The notes: a model not told the origin generated them from the letters alone. A stretch of DNA of 64,000 nt from Candidatus Gastranaerophilales bacterium (GCA_944325515.1 CALVAO010000001.1:1-64000); one strand, 5' to 3'; shown: positions 6,898 through 15,394, counted from the stretch's first letter. Translations and numbers: made by a program.

Positions 6898-7902
6898 ATG
6901 ACAGTAAAATTTGAAGGACAAGACAGGCGCGAAGCTACTCTTAAAAAAGTTTTACCGGAATACGGTTTTAAATCTTTGGAAGATGCTCGCGAACTATGCT
7001 TATCAAAAGGCATTGATGTAGATGCTATTGTAAAAGGTATTCAGCCTATCGCGTTCGATAACGCTTCCTGGGCTTATACTTTAGGATGTGCAATTGCGAT
7101 TAAAAAAGGTATTAAAACTGCTGCAGAAGCTGCAGAAGCTATTGGTATCGGTTTACAAGCTTTTGCTGTACCTGGTTCTGTTGGTGACACAAGAAAAGTT
7201 GGTCTTGGTCACGGTAACTTAGCAGCTATGTTATTAAGAGAAGAAACTGACTGCTTCTGCTTCTTAGCAGGTCATGAATCTTTTGCAGCTGCAGAAGGTG
7301 CTATCGGTATTGCAAGAAACGCTAACAAAGTTAGAAAATCACCTTTAAGAGTTATCTTGAATGGTCTGGGTAAAGATGCGGCTTACCTTATTGCAAGAAT
7401 TAACGGCTTTACTCATGTTGAAACTGAATATGATTATAAAACAGGTGAACTGAAAGTCGTTAAAGAAACTCCATTCTCAGAGGGCGAAAGAGCAAAAGTT
7501 AAATGCTACGGTGCTGATGATGTAAACGAAGGTGTTGCAATTATGATTAAAGAAGGTGTTGATGTTTCTATTACAGGTAACTCAACTAACCCGACAAGAT
7601 TCCAACACCCTGTAGCCGGTACTTACAAAAAATGGTGCTGGGAAAACGGAAGAAAATACTTCTCAGTAGCATCAGGCGGTGGTACAGGACGTACACTTCA
7701 CCCAGATAACGTAGCTGCAGGTCCTGCTTCTTACGGTATGACAGATACAATGGGCAGAATGCACGGTGACGCTCAATTTGCTGGTTCTTCATCGGTTCCT
7801 GCTCACGTAGAAATGATGGGCGTAATCGGTATGGGTAACAACCCGATGGTTGGTGCAACTGTTGCAGTAGCTGTTGCGGTTGAAAACGCTATGAAAGGTT
7901 AG
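6898..7902 (+). CDS. GGGtGRT family protein
   Basis: 334 residues. The motif that names the family, ASGGGTGRTLHP, is present at about residue 260. Other conserved-looking parts are 'GVSITGNSTNPTRFQHPVAGTYKKW', Gly/Ala-rich stretches ('GNLAAMLLREETDCFCFLAGHESFAAAEG') and the end 'MGVIGMGNNPMVGATVAVAVAVE'. The biochemical role of this family is not established as far as I know; it is regularly paired with the NifU-like scaffold that precedes it here, suggesting an Fe-S-linked or glycine-rich-loop enzyme. AAGGAAA precedes the ATG. A strong terminator follows. Confidence 0.85.
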   Translation: MTVKFEGQDRREATLKKVLPEYGFKSLEDARELCLSKGIDVDAIVKGIQPIAFDNASWAYTLGCAIAIKKGIKTAAEAAEAIGIGLQAFAVPGSVGDTRKVGLGHGNLAAMLLREETDCFCFLAGHESFAAAEGAIGIARNANKVRKSPLRVILNGLGKDAAYLIARINGFTHVETEYDYKTGELKVVKETPFSEGERAKVKCYGADDVNEGVAIMIKEGVDVSITGNSTNPTRFQHPVAGTYKKWCWENGRKYFSVASGGGTGRTLHPDNVAAGPASYGMTDTMGRMHGDAQFAGSSSVPAHVEMMGVIGMGNNPMVGATVAVAVAVENAMKG

Positions 7903-7927
7903 TAAAAAATAAAATTTTACTATAACA

Positions 7928-7955
7928 AAAACGGGGTTAAATTTAGCCCCGTTTT
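7928..7955 (+). terminator. Intrinsic terminator of the GGGtGRT gene
   Basis: AAAACGGGG pairs with CCCCGTTTT around a mostly self-complementary TTAAATTTAG centre, and T residues follow. It ends the NifU-like/GGGtGRT unit. Confidence 0.85.
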
Positions 7956-7967
7956 TAAAGAAGAACG

Positions 7968-8253
7968 GAAACTGATGAAACAGAGTATTTTAAAGCTCGT
8001 CAGTTTGGTAGTTGTACAGGGCACCAATTTAACATTTTGATTCAGCAGAAAACCGCAAGTACGAGAAATCAACTAAACAAAAAAACAAAAAATTTCTAAC
8101 AAACACCTAAATACTTATCGGCACAGTTCTTGGCTAGACTGTTATAAATACAGCTCTGCTTATCAAAAAGCCGGCTATGATCCTGTTAAGAAAATAGAAA
8201 TGGATAAGAATGAAAAGACAAAAATTCTTGAAGAATTAAAAACCTGTCTATAA
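7968..8253 (+). pseudogene. Possible frameshifted gene remnant
   Basis: Two adjacent + strand frames read like protein but have no start and do not join. One runs from 7968 (ETDETEYFKARQFGSCTGHQ...) to TAA near 8100. The other runs from about 8095 to TAA 8251-8253 (...SSWLDCYKYSSAYQKAGYDP..., ending KILEELKTCL). A single frameshift near the A-rich run at 8080-8095 would join them. There is no ribosome-binding site and no recognisable family. It may simply be chance open frame, so confidence is low. The hairpin at 8252-8279 would end it. Confidence 0.35.
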
Positions 8254-8279
8254 AAAATGCTCTATAAAGAGCATTTTTT
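8252..8279. terminator. Bidirectional terminator
   Basis: AAAAAATGCTCT pairs with AGAGCATTTTTT around ATAA. It has T-runs on both strands and overlaps the stop of the - strand gene at 8262. Confidence 0.8.
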
Positions 8280-8462
8280 ATTAAACAGATTTTTAACCTT
8301 TGCAGTTAATGTTTTCAACCAACCTTCTTTAATTGTATCTTTGTTTTTTGCAAGTGGTGAGGGCTTCATAAAATAGCCTTCTGTATAACCTCTTTCTTGT
8401 ATTCTTCTTACAGGTTTAGAAATTCTATTTAAAGTTGAAAAGTGTTTTATCGGATTTATCAT
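8262..8462 (-). CDS. Small basic hypothetical protein
   Basis: 66 residues with many Lys/Arg (pI clearly basic). The sequence reads MINPIKHFSTLNRISKPVRR and later 'WLKTLTAKVKNLFNKKCSL', an amphipathic basic C-terminal helix. No membrane segment. AAAGGA stands 8 bases before the ATG, and a hairpin terminator covers the stop, so the gene looks real. It lies between a decayed region and the M20 peptidase gene. No family is recognised. Confidence 0.5.
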   Translation of the reverse strand: MINPIKHFSTLNRISKPVRRIQERGYTEGYFMKPSPLAKNKDTIKEGWLKTLTAKVKNLFNKKCSL

Positions 8463-8511
8463 AATTTTGTATCCTTTCTATAACTCTTAAAAACTCTAAA
8501 ATTTTTTTTTG

Positions 8512-9750
8512 CTAGTCTTTATTGAACTCTTCAAAAGTATTTTTTATAACTTCATAGCCTTTTATTAAAGATTTGTAATCAACTTTTTCTGCAGCTGAGT
8601 GCATATTATAAACGTCTGCCAAACCTAAAAGTACCGGCATGAATGTTTCTCCGTTTGCATTCTTGTTATGACAGTAGATATGTGTTTCAGCTCCGGCGTG
8701 GAAAGATGAAATATCGTTTTTGATTCCGGCTCTTTCGCAGGCTTTTGTATGAACTTTTTCTATTCTGTCATCTTTTGCTCTTTCAAAGGGAAGAAGATGT
8801 ACTTCAAATTCTATTTTTGCATCTGCTAAGTCCTTATACTTCTCATTAAACTTATCCACAATAGACTGCATCAAAGCTTTTAATTCATTTTCTTTTTCAA
8901 CGCTTGCACTTCTTATTGAATAAGAAGCCATACCCAGAGTATTAATTATATTTGTAGAAGTTTTTTTCATAATCTCTGTTATATAGTCATTTGTTTTAAT
9001 TCCATTCTCAACTATTGCAGCTACGGAATTTTGTATTCCGCCTGCAACGATTGCTCCAATATTGCAAGAAGTTATAACACCGGTTTCGTCTGAATAATAA
9101 GCCCCTTGCGGAAACTCGGCAATAAGTTCTGCAATAAGCTTTGCCGCGTTTAATCTTGTCTTATCTCCTATATCAATGCCGGAATGTCCGCCTTTCAAAC
9201 CTTTTACGGTAATTTTAGCATTTGTATAACTTGCTCCGGAAATCTGTAATTGTTCCAATTTATCCGCATCACATACAAGTATATATTTTGACTTTATTTT
9301 ATTGAATTCTACATGTTCAACCCCGCTCATGCCGGATTCTTCATCTCTGGTGAAGGTAATTTCAAGTCCGCCTCCGGCATCTACAAGACCATTTTTTATG
9401 TCTTTTGCCAGCTTTAAGGCGCAGGCAACTCCGGCTTTATCGTCAGCCCCTAGCGTTCTATCTTGAGCTTTTATAAAATCTCCATCCAGATAAATATTAA
9501 CAGGACTGTCGTCCCCGACAACATCCATATGAGAAGAGAGCATTAAAGGTTCTTTTGAACTATCAAGCGCCGGAATATTAATATAAACATTTCCGTAATC
9601 ATCTTTTCTTGCATCAATATTATTTTTTTTACAAAAATCCAAAATCCATTCGATAACTTTATCTTCTTTCATAGAAGGTGATGGAATTGATACCAGATTA
9701 CAGAATATATCCAAAACTTCATTATTTTTTCTTAGTTCATTTAAACTCAT
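8512..9750 (-). CDS. M20 family peptidase, PepT-like (tripeptidase)
   Basis: 412 residues, the size of PepT. It would remove N-terminal residues from short peptides using two zinc ions in the cytoplasm. The metal-ligand motifs are in order: SSHMDVVGD (about residue 72), the catalytic/bridging TLGADDKAG (about 98), RDEESGMSG (Glu pair, about 135), CDAD (about 159) and 'NMHSAAEKV' near the C-terminus. 'HAGAETHIYC' matches the PepT dimerisation/substrate region. No signal peptide. GGGGGAAA stands before the ATG. It could be a related di- or carboxypeptidase, but the PepT pattern is strongest. Confidence 0.85.
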   Translation of the reverse strand: MSLNELRKNNEVLDIFCNLVSIPSPSMKEDKVIEWILDFCKKNNIDARKDDYGNVYINIPALDSSKEPLMLSSHMDVVGDDSPVNIYLDGDFIKAQDRTLGADDKAGVACALKLAKDIKNGLVDAGGGLEITFTRDEESGMSGVEHVEFNKIKSKYILVCDADKLEQLQISGASYTNAKITVKGLKGGHSGIDIGDKTRLNAAKLIAELIAEFPQGAYYSDETGVITSCNIGAIVAGGIQNSVAAIVENGIKTNDYITEIMKKTSTNIINTLGMASYSIRSASVEKENELKALMQSIVDKFNEKYKDLADAKIEFEVHLLPFERAKDDRIEKVHTKACERAGIKNDISSFHAGAETHIYCHNKNANGETFMPVLLGLADVYNMHSAAEKVDYKSLIKGYEVIKNTFEEFNKD

Positions 9751-9799
9751 ATTTCCCCCTTTTATAAATTAAATAATGTTTTGTTTTTATACAAATCTG

Positions 9800-9988
9800 C
9801 TAGCTTCCGCGGAAAAATCTTCTGCTTGTTCCTTCTCCGCCAATCCGGACATTAACCGGTCTTAGACACTTAGGGCATCTGCCGACATATGCCGTGCCTT
9901 CTTTATTTTTATAAAGCCTGCCGTATACATGGCAGCAGTCAAACCAGATTCCCAGAAAAGCTCGTTTTGTATTATTTTCTTCCGCCAC
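9800..9988 (-). CDS. Small zinc-ribbon-like protein
   Basis: 62 residues. Cys pairs 'FDCCHVYG' (18-19) and 'RCPKCLRP' (38-41) suggest a single zinc knuckle. The C-terminal 'GGEGTSRRFFRGS' is Gly/Arg-rich and may touch nucleic acid. Its start overlaps the end of the upstream glycosidase gene by 17 bp, so the two are translated from one message. Function unknown; it looks like a conserved small protein because of the Cys pattern and the coupling. Confidence 0.6.
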   Translation of the reverse strand: MAEENNTKRAFLGIWFDCCHVYGRLYKNKEGTAYVGRCPKCLRPVNVRIGGEGTSRRFFRGS

Positions 9989-11798
9989 GTTTTTTCTCCT
10001 TTTGTGTTTGTTGAATTTGCGGAGATTGTGTTATGACAACTTCCCGTTTGACCGGTTTAAAAATACTTTCTGTTAAGGTGCCGAGATATGTTTCATTCAA
10101 ATGTGCGTAATCAAAAATGATTATTCCGCTCAAACAATATCTTCTTGCGGCATGAATTTGTTTAATTAAATCAGAAGTCGAGCCATTCATAAAAGTAACA
10201 AAGAGCCCTGCATATAATTTTGTACTGGCGGACTTGTTTCTTAATATTTCTTCCATAAGGTTCATTGCTGTTCTATCATCACAGGTTAGAAACAGAGGAG
10301 TAAATCCGTCTATAAAATTGTTCATAGACCAGGTGCGCCAGTCTTGAAGTTTTGTATTAAGTGCCACACCCCTGTTAGGAAATATTACAGCTGTCAAAGT
10401 TACATTGTTATACCTGCAAAGATGACTGACTCTTCTTACAAAATTTGTAACCTTATTGCACCTATAGAACTTCCACTGAAACCATAGCGGATCAGAGGGT
10501 CTTATATTTATCGGATCAACACCATAAGCGTTTTTGAATTCATTTCTGGCATATTTTGTGTATCCCCAGCTGGATAAATCAAAGTTCGGATATACAGGAT
10601 CTAATGATTGCGGGTATCTGATATAATCAAGATTAATTCCGTCCGGTTTATATCTTATAATAATTTCCTGCAGTAAATCATACAAAAAGTTTTGTACTTC
10701 CGGATTGGCAGGGTCAATAAAATAGCCATTATGTTCTGAAACCGAATATGCTATAGTTTGCGAATCTGCGTTCCGTTTTGGACAATTTGCCCATTGAGGT
10801 TTTTGTGCCAGTATGTATTCCGGATTTGTTTCCGGCGATTTATTGCCGACATAAAAAGTTTCAAACCATATATGAACCTTTATTCCTCTTTTATGCGCTT
10901 CATTTACCCATATTCTTAAAGGATCAAAACCCACAAAATCTTCATTTTGCTTTATAAATCCGTATTTTGCCATCGTCTGCGAAGGGAAGATTGTTTTTCC
11001 GTGATAATATGTTTCAACAAAAATATTGTTTATTCCGGAATCTGCCAGACGTGTAACAACTTTTTCTATATCTTTTGCATTATAATAAGCAGGTCTTATC
11101 CAAACCCCTTTTAATTCTCCTGCATCATACGGAATTACTGTAGACATTGCCAGATTAGCATATTCTATTGCCCTTGATGCATATTTTTGTGAATCTTCCG
11201 TATTTTTTTGTGCTTTTAATATATAATCCTGCGCTTTTGCAATATTTTGTTCGGTTCGTTTCTGATTATAACTTGATGCGTTTTGTATATAATACAGCAT
11301 CATATTCTGGACTTCTTTAATCCGTTCACGAGCTGTATACAAAAATGTTTCTGAAGTAATATATGAAGTTATTATTTTTTTATTTAAATCAATGGAAACC
11401 TTTGCTCCAACCATTATATTTTCATTTATCCATTTTTTTGCCTGTCCGTGTCCGCTTATAACAATACCGTTGGCAGGGATAAGTGAATCTGCGCCGCTCA
11501 AAGATGTGACAGTATCTCCGACTATAATTGCTTCAGTGCCGTATTCATTTGTGTTAGTCCTGTAACCAAATGCAGGAGTATATATAACAAGCTGGTTTGT
11601 TCCTCTAAGCCCCGGATAATTTATCCCTTTCCAGTTTGTGCTGGCTTTGGGGTCAACGACATCTATTTTAAACATTGATTGGTTAAATATTACTTCATTG
11701 TTTTTGGGAATGTACTCTGAGTAAACATTTTGTGCAAAAGTCATACTACACAAACTAAAAAATATAAAAGTTATAATAAACCAGACTCTGCTCTTCAT
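9972..11798 (-). CDS. Exported GHL10-type glycoside hydrolase (DUF187 family)
   Basis: 608 residues. A signal peptide (MKSRVWFIITFIFFSLCSMT, then FAQ) leads into an N-terminal beta-rich part (residues ~30-140) and a coiled helical linker (~150-220). A TIM-barrel of the GHL10/DUF187 type starts at 'LKGVWIRPAYYNAKDIEKVV' (~225), with 'GIKVHIWFETFYVG' and 'PDGINLDYIRYPQ', the typical acidic active-site strand. The family hydrolyses cell-surface or peptidoglycan-linked glycans, though the substrate is unproven. The C-terminus is Gln/Lys/Arg-rich. The zinc-ribbon gene overlaps its 3' end. Confidence 0.8.
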   Translation of the reverse strand: MKSRVWFIITFIFFSLCSMTFAQNVYSEYIPKNNEVIFNQSMFKIDVVDPKASTNWKGINYPGLRGTNQLVIYTPAFGYRTNTNEYGTEAIIVGDTVTSLSGADSLIPANGIVISGHGQAKKWINENIMVGAKVSIDLNKKIITSYITSETFLYTARERIKEVQNMMLYYIQNASSYNQKRTEQNIAKAQDYILKAQKNTEDSQKYASRAIEYANLAMSTVIPYDAGELKGVWIRPAYYNAKDIEKVVTRLADSGINNIFVETYYHGKTIFPSQTMAKYGFIKQNEDFVGFDPLRIWVNEAHKRGIKVHIWFETFYVGNKSPETNPEYILAQKPQWANCPKRNADSQTIAYSVSEHNGYFIDPANPEVQNFLYDLLQEIIIRYKPDGINLDYIRYPQSLDPVYPNFDLSSWGYTKYARNEFKNAYGVDPINIRPSDPLWFQWKFYRCNKVTNFVRRVSHLCRYNNVTLTAVIFPNRGVALNTKLQDWRTWSMNNFIDGFTPLFLTCDDRTAMNLMEEILRNKSASTKLYAGLFVTFMNGSTSDLIKQIHAARRYCLSGIIIFDYAHLNETYLGTLTESIFKPVKREVVITQSPQIQQTQKEKKRGGRK

Positions 11799-11987
11799 CC
11801 CCTTGTCCTTTATAAACTATTATAAAACCAGAAAAGAAGAATTACAAGGATTTTACATAATCTTTATTTTTACAAGACAGGCAGATTTTAGTCGGGTAGA
11901 TAATGTCTATCTGACAAGGGCTATTTTGGGAAAAATGTATATTATAGGCATCCTTAATAGGAAGAATTCAATTAATTAGACTGGCAG

Positions 11988-12032
11988 GGAAGACTTTAGT
12001 CTACCAAATAATAAGGTAGACTGAAGTCTTCC
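11988..12032. repeat. 18-bp inverted repeat
   Basis: GGAAGACTTTAGTCTACC (11988-12005) pairs with 12015-12032 with a single G/T mismatch, around a 9-nt loop. It directly precedes the decayed transposase frame and may be part of the old insertion sequence or its target. Confidence 0.7.
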
Positions 12033-12034
12033 TT

Positions 12035-12145
12035 ACTAAATATTTTCAAAAGAAAATTGCTGAAGGCAAAAGCAAAAGACTTGCTCGAAAACACCTCGCT
12101 AGAAAAATCTCTGACATTATTTGGAAAGTTTTATTTGATGAATAG
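12035..12145 (+). pseudogene. C-terminal remnant of an IS110-type transposase
   Basis: The frame ending at TAG 12143-12145 reads TKYFQKKIAEGKSKRLARKH, then LARKISDIIWKVLFDE. This is the characteristic C-terminus of IS110/IS116/IS902 transposases ('y..k..eGK..k.A..alarKl..iiw.vL'). Only ~36 codons remain. No catalytic domain (DEDD or Ser motif) and no upstream part are present, so the element is dead. It marks an old insertion between the glycosidase and folE2. Confidence 0.65.
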
Positions 12146-12296
12146 TTGTAAATTTTTCGTTACAATCAAGAGAAATATCTACTATTTTATTATTTATTCT
12201 ACTTACCCCTATTCTTCAATACTTTGAATTTTGAAATTCTTTAAAGATTTTTTTTGTGTGGTAGTGACAGCCCCCTGCGGTTACCCCTGTTTATCC

Positions 12297-13088
12297 CTAT
12301 CCCTCCTGCTGATAAGCCCACGCAGAATGATTATGGATACTCTCTAAAGATTCGCATTCTACTTCAAATGAATCTACGAGCCCATTGTTTCTTAAGAGCA
12401 AAACCACATCTCTTAAAACATCTTCGACAAATTTAGGATTTTCATATGCGTGTTCCGTAACAAATTTTTCGTCTTCTCTTTTCAAAATCGGATATAGCTC
12501 TGATGAAGCACATTTTTCGACATCTCTTATTAAATCTTCCAGCCATATATGCTCATCTTCGGGGTAGGTTACTTTTACGGAAACGATAGCTCTCTGATTG
12601 TGAGCACCGTATTCAGAAATTTCTTTTGAACACGGGCATAAAGTTGTTACAGGAACTTTTACACCGAGATAGAACCTGTATTCCTCATCTTCTTCTCCGT
12701 AATTTTCAAGAATTCCCTCAAAAAAACAGTCATAACACATTGGTGCAGAAATCCCCGTCACTGGAGCTTTTTTGTTAATAAAATATTTAAAATCAAATTT
12801 TAAATATCCGCTTTTTGCCTCAAGACGTTTTACTATTGCTTCAACGCAGCCTTTTATATCTATGCCCAGAGTTTTATTGCTCCGCCACTCATTCAAAACT
12901 TCTACAAATCTGGACATATGTGTTCCTTTGTAATGAGCCGGCAGAGAAACTCCTGCCGTTGCGGTTGAATATATAACAATATCCTCTTTGTCTTTGCGTT
13001 GAATAATCAGAGGAAGCTCTAGTCCTTTAATTCCGACTTTTTGTATCTCAACTCCTCTGGAATCACTCTGGCTTTGAACATCTTTCAT
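12297..13088 (-). CDS. folE2: GTP cyclohydrolase FolE2 (type IB)
   Basis: 263 residues. It converts GTP to 7,8-dihydroneopterin triphosphate, the first step of folate synthesis; the IB type can use Mn or other metals and often appears in genomes short of zinc. Family marks: 'VGIKGLELPLIIQRKD' near the start, 'YSTATAGVSLPAHYKGTHMSR' (~45-62), 'VTTLCPCSKEISEYGAHNQR' with the active-site Cys (~150-167) and 'CESLESIHNHSAWA' at the end. It directly follows (1 bp) the 107-aa gene and is probably co-expressed. Folate also serves ThyX, encoded at 2.5-3.2 kb. Confidence 0.95.
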   Translation of the reverse strand: MKDVQSQSDSRGVEIQKVGIKGLELPLIIQRKDKEDIVIYSTATAGVSLPAHYKGTHMSRFVEVLNEWRSNKTLGIDIKGCVEAIVKRLEAKSGYLKFDFKYFINKKAPVTGISAPMCYDCFFEGILENYGEEDEEYRFYLGVKVPVTTLCPCSKEISEYGAHNQRAIVSVKVTYPEDEHIWLEDLIRDVEKCASSELYPILKREDEKFVTEHAYENPKFVEDVLRDVVLLLRNNGLVDSFEVECESLESIHNHSAWAYQQEG

Positions 13089-13089
13089 T

Positions 13090-13413
13090 TTATATTTCTA
13101 CCCCGTCAAAACTCTTTTGTTCCAGAGCAATAAGCAGTTTTAAAGCCGCTACCCTCTGAACTTTTGGCGGCGCATTTCTCAACAGTTCAACAGCCTTTAT
13201 CATAACAGGGTCATTATCGTACCAGCGATTACCTTTTCCTTGATAAGTGTTAATTATTTCATATACATGTTCAATAACTTCTCCTGCAACCTGCTCTTGA
13301 AGCTGAAGCATAAATTCTGCAGCTTCATTTTTTGTTTCATCGGGAGAAAGTCTTAATAACTCCAAAGCCTCTTTTAAAATAGGATCTCTATCATACCAGC
13401 GTTTATTAATCAT
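13090..13413 (-). CDS. Hypothetical protein with an internal duplication
   Basis: 107 residues built from two alike halves: 'RWYDRDPILKEALELLRLSP' (residues 5-24) and 'RWYDNDPVMIKAVELLRNAP' (62-81), each followed by helical 'AAEFMLQLQEQ' / 'AALKLLIALEQ'. It is all-helical, with no signal or membrane segment. It sits one base before folE2 in the same direction, which hints at a folate-linked or housekeeping role but does not show one. I do not know the family. Confidence 0.7.
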   Translation of the reverse strand: MINKRWYDRDPILKEALELLRLSPDETKNEAAEFMLQLQEQVAGEVIEHVYEIINTYQGKGNRWYDNDPVMIKAVELLRNAPPKVQRVAALKLLIALEQKSFDGVEI

Positions 13414-13476
13414 TTATTCCTCACATTCTTGTAGTATTATATTATAAAAAGTATAATAATAAAAGGGTAAAAAACT

Positions 13477-13911
13477 ATGAAAATTTTATTAATTAACGGC
13501 GCAAATTTAAATATGCTGGGGCAAAGAGAACCCGAAAAATACGGTCATACAACTCTTAAAGATATTGAAGAAAAGGTTATTGCACGAGGAAAAGAGCTGG
13601 GGGCAGAAGTCAACGTCTGGCAGAGCAACCACGAGGGTAATATTGTAGATAAAATTCAAACTCTAAAGAGTGAGGGATATGACGGGCTGCTGATAAATGC
13701 AGGCGGATATACGCATACAAGCGTTGTTATTCGAGATGCAATTGCAGCTGCAGGTATTCCGGCAGTTGAAATTCATATGACAAATATACACGCCCGCGAA
13801 GAATTCCGCCATACATCACTTCTATCCGGTGTATGTGTAGGGCAGGTTGTCGGATTTAAAGATTTGAGTTATACACTTGCACTGGAAGGGTTGGTTAATT
13901 ATTTAAAATAA
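13477..13911 (+). CDS. aroQ: Type II 3-dehydroquinate dehydratase
   Basis: 144 residues, typical for AroQ. It removes water from 3-dehydroquinate in the shikimate pathway. Marks: 'ILLINGANLNMLGQREPEKYG' at the start with the catalytic Tyr on the flexible loop, 'WQSNHEGNIVD', 'LLINAGGYTHTSVVIRDAI' and 'VEIHMTNIHAREEFRHTS' with the catalytic His. A TATAAT (13457-13462 region) and AAGGG precede the ATG. Another shikimate gene, aroA, is at 21.9 kb, so the pathway genes are scattered. A hairpin terminator follows. Confidence 0.95.
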   Translation: MKILLINGANLNMLGQREPEKYGHTTLKDIEEKVIARGKELGAEVNVWQSNHEGNIVDKIQTLKSEGYDGLLINAGGYTHTSVVIRDAIAAAGIPAVEIHMTNIHAREEFRHTSLLSGVCVGQVVGFKDLSYTLALEGLVNYLK

Positions 13912-13918
13912 AAAAAAT

Positions 13919-13945
13919 CTTCCCCGAAGGGAAGTCTTTTCTCTT
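13919..13945 (+). terminator. Terminator of aroQ
   Basis: CTTCCC-CGAA-GGGAAG hairpin with an extra A-run before it and TCTTTTCTCTTT after it. Confidence 0.7.
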
Positions 13946-14054
13946 TCTCTCGTGTCTAACTTTGTTAATGACTCTCTCTTATGTATATATAAAAAATATA
14001 TTTTATGCTTAATTTCAAATAAGAGTAAATTTGTTACAATAGTTTACATAGATA

Positions 14055-14091
14055 CAAAAAATCCCTTCAACATACTCCGAAGGGATTTTTT
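14055..14091. terminator. Bidirectional terminator
   Basis: AAAAAATCCCTTC pairs exactly with GAAGGGATTTTTT around a 11-nt loop. It lies just beyond the stop of the - strand operon that ends at 14107 and can also serve read-through from aroQ. Confidence 0.85.
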
Positions 14092-14106
14092 GTTGTTTAT
14101 AATTTA

Positions 14107-14451
14107 TTAAAACGGTTTTGTTTGATTCAATTTTGCTCTTAATTCTCTAAACCTTGCAATATCTTCTTGAGTTTTGGGAGATTCTCTGAACAAAGCCTGT
14201 GATGTAGGATGAACCATTCTTATTGAATCCATATGAATTTCTAAAAATTCATACCGTTTTGGCGGCTGGTTAGAATTTTTTGCATAAATTTCTACATTTG
14301 TAACAGCTAAAAATCTTCTGTTTGAATCGTTCAGTAATTCTGTAAGCTGTCTGTTTGCTGCTACATTATTGGATACATAAACAGTTCCTTTTATGTCATC
14401 GTTGTCTGTTAAAATTATTACCTCTACCGGTATCATATCACTGTTTGGCAT
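14107..14451 (-). CDS. Conserved-looking hypothetical protein, end of the lysA operon
   Basis: 114 residues with no signal peptide. The N-terminal ~75 residues read as beta-strands (IPVEVIILTDNDDIKGTVYV, RFLAVTNVEIYAKN, KRYEFLEIHMDSIRMVHP), resembling a small Sm-like or PilZ-like beta domain. The C-terminus is a charged helix (ETPKTQEDIARFRELRAKL-like). It lies 50 bp after the YitT gene on the same strand and ends at a strong terminator, so it is the last gene of the lysA-cdaA-yitT unit. I cannot name a family. Confidence 0.6.
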   Translation of the reverse strand: MPNSDMIPVEVIILTDNDDIKGTVYVSNNVAANRQLTELLNDSNRRFLAVTNVEIYAKNSNQPPKRYEFLEIHMDSIRMVHPTSQALFRESPKTQEDIARFRELRAKLNQTKPF

Positions 14452-14501
14452 TCATCTTCCTCTCTTATTAATAAAATTTTATAATACTTTCTATATTATG
14501 T

Positions 14502-15392
14502 CTAGTGTTTACGTTTTTTTACTCTGACACCTTCAACTTCGTAAACATCTTCCGTAACCCAAAAAGCTCTCGGGTCTATTGAATGGACAAGCTCCTTTAA
14601 TTTTGCAGTTTCAAATTTGCTTACAACACAATAGGTCTGCACTTTTTCCTGTTTTGAATATCCACCGAGTCCTTTCATATAAGTAACACTTACATTAAGT
14701 TCTTTCATTATGGCTTCACCAATTTCTTTATAATATTCGGAAAATATTCGGACGGATTTTGCTTTGTCCAAACCTTCAAGAACTGAATCTATTACTTTTG
14801 ATGCAATATAATATGTTAAGATTGAGTAGAGCGCTCTATCCCAGCCGAATAGAAAAGCCGCACCCATATAAATAAATAAGTTAATAAACATAAGAAGTTC
14901 ACCGACGGATATGATTTTTAATTTTCGAGCTAAATTAATTGAAACCATCTCTGTTCCGTCCAAAGAGGCATTATTTCTTAGTATAATACCAACTCCAAAA
15001 CCTATTATTATACCGCCGAAAACAGTAGCCAGAAGCAAATCCTCCGTAGCCTGCCTTCCATGCAAAATATTTGTTGCAATACCTAGCATTGCAGTAGCAA
15101 AAAATGTTTGAATTACAAAATTCTTGCCGAGATTTTTTAGTGCCATTAATACAAAAGGTATGTTTATACAAAAGATTAATAAACCAAGATTCCATTTTGT
15201 TATATATGATATCATCATGGAAATCCCGACTACTCCGCCGTCAATAATTTTATTGGGCAGCAAAAACATTTCCAGACCGGCGGCAAATATAAATGCTCCG
15301 ACTGTTATAAACAGAGCTTTTGCCAGATAAAACCTGAGAAGCTGCATTTTAGTTTTTTTTTGCTGTTCCGGTTTTCTCTTTTTGAAAAACAT
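14502..15392 (-). CDS. YitT family membrane protein
   Basis: 296 residues. Five or six transmembrane segments fill residues ~20-200 ('AKALFITVGAFIFAAGLEMF', 'PNKIIDGGVVGISMMISYIT', 'TVFGGIIIGFGVGIILRNNASLDGTE'), the DUF161/YitT repeats. A soluble DUF2179 domain follows (~210-290: 'ARSVRIFSEYYKEIGEAIMK', 'YSKQEKVQTYCVVSKFETAKLKE'). The transported substrate of the family is not settled. It starts 2 bp after cdaA, so it is co-translated with the diadenylate cyclase, and c-di-AMP control of a transport activity is a possible inference. Confidence 0.85.
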   Translation of the reverse strand: MFFKKRKPEQQKKTKMQLLRFYLAKALFITVGAFIFAAGLEMFLLPNKIIDGGVVGISMMISYITKWNLGLLIFCINIPFVLMALKNLGKNFVIQTFFATAMLGIATNILHGRQATEDLLLATVFGGIIIGFGVGIILRNNASLDGTEMVSINLARKLKIISVGELLMFINLFIYMGAAFLFGWDRALYSILTYYIASKVIDSVLEGLDKAKSVRIFSEYYKEIGEAIMKELNVSVTYMKGLGGYSKQEKVQTYCVVSKFETAKLKELVHSIDPRAFWVTEDVYEVEGVRVKKRKH

Positions 15393-15394
15393 AT

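Larger units (their letters stand above)
11799..12296. other. 498-bp gap holding a hairpin and a transposase remnant
   Basis: No intact gene is present. Features seen are a partial inverted repeat around 11895-11917 (GGTAGATA..TCTATC), the long hairpin at 11988-12032, the IS110-type C-terminal remnant at 12035-12145, and AT-rich DNA after it. Confidence 0.55.

Noticed and set aside
7586-7858. 90-aa frame opposite the GGGtGRT gene
   Set aside because: Antisense shadow of a clear conserved gene; His/Arg/Leu-biased text without a motif.
8505-8514. TTTTTTTTTGCTAG text also seen near 3583
   Set aside because: Only two copies of a T-run plus GCTAG, one covering a stop codon; best explained by chance in AT-rich DNA.
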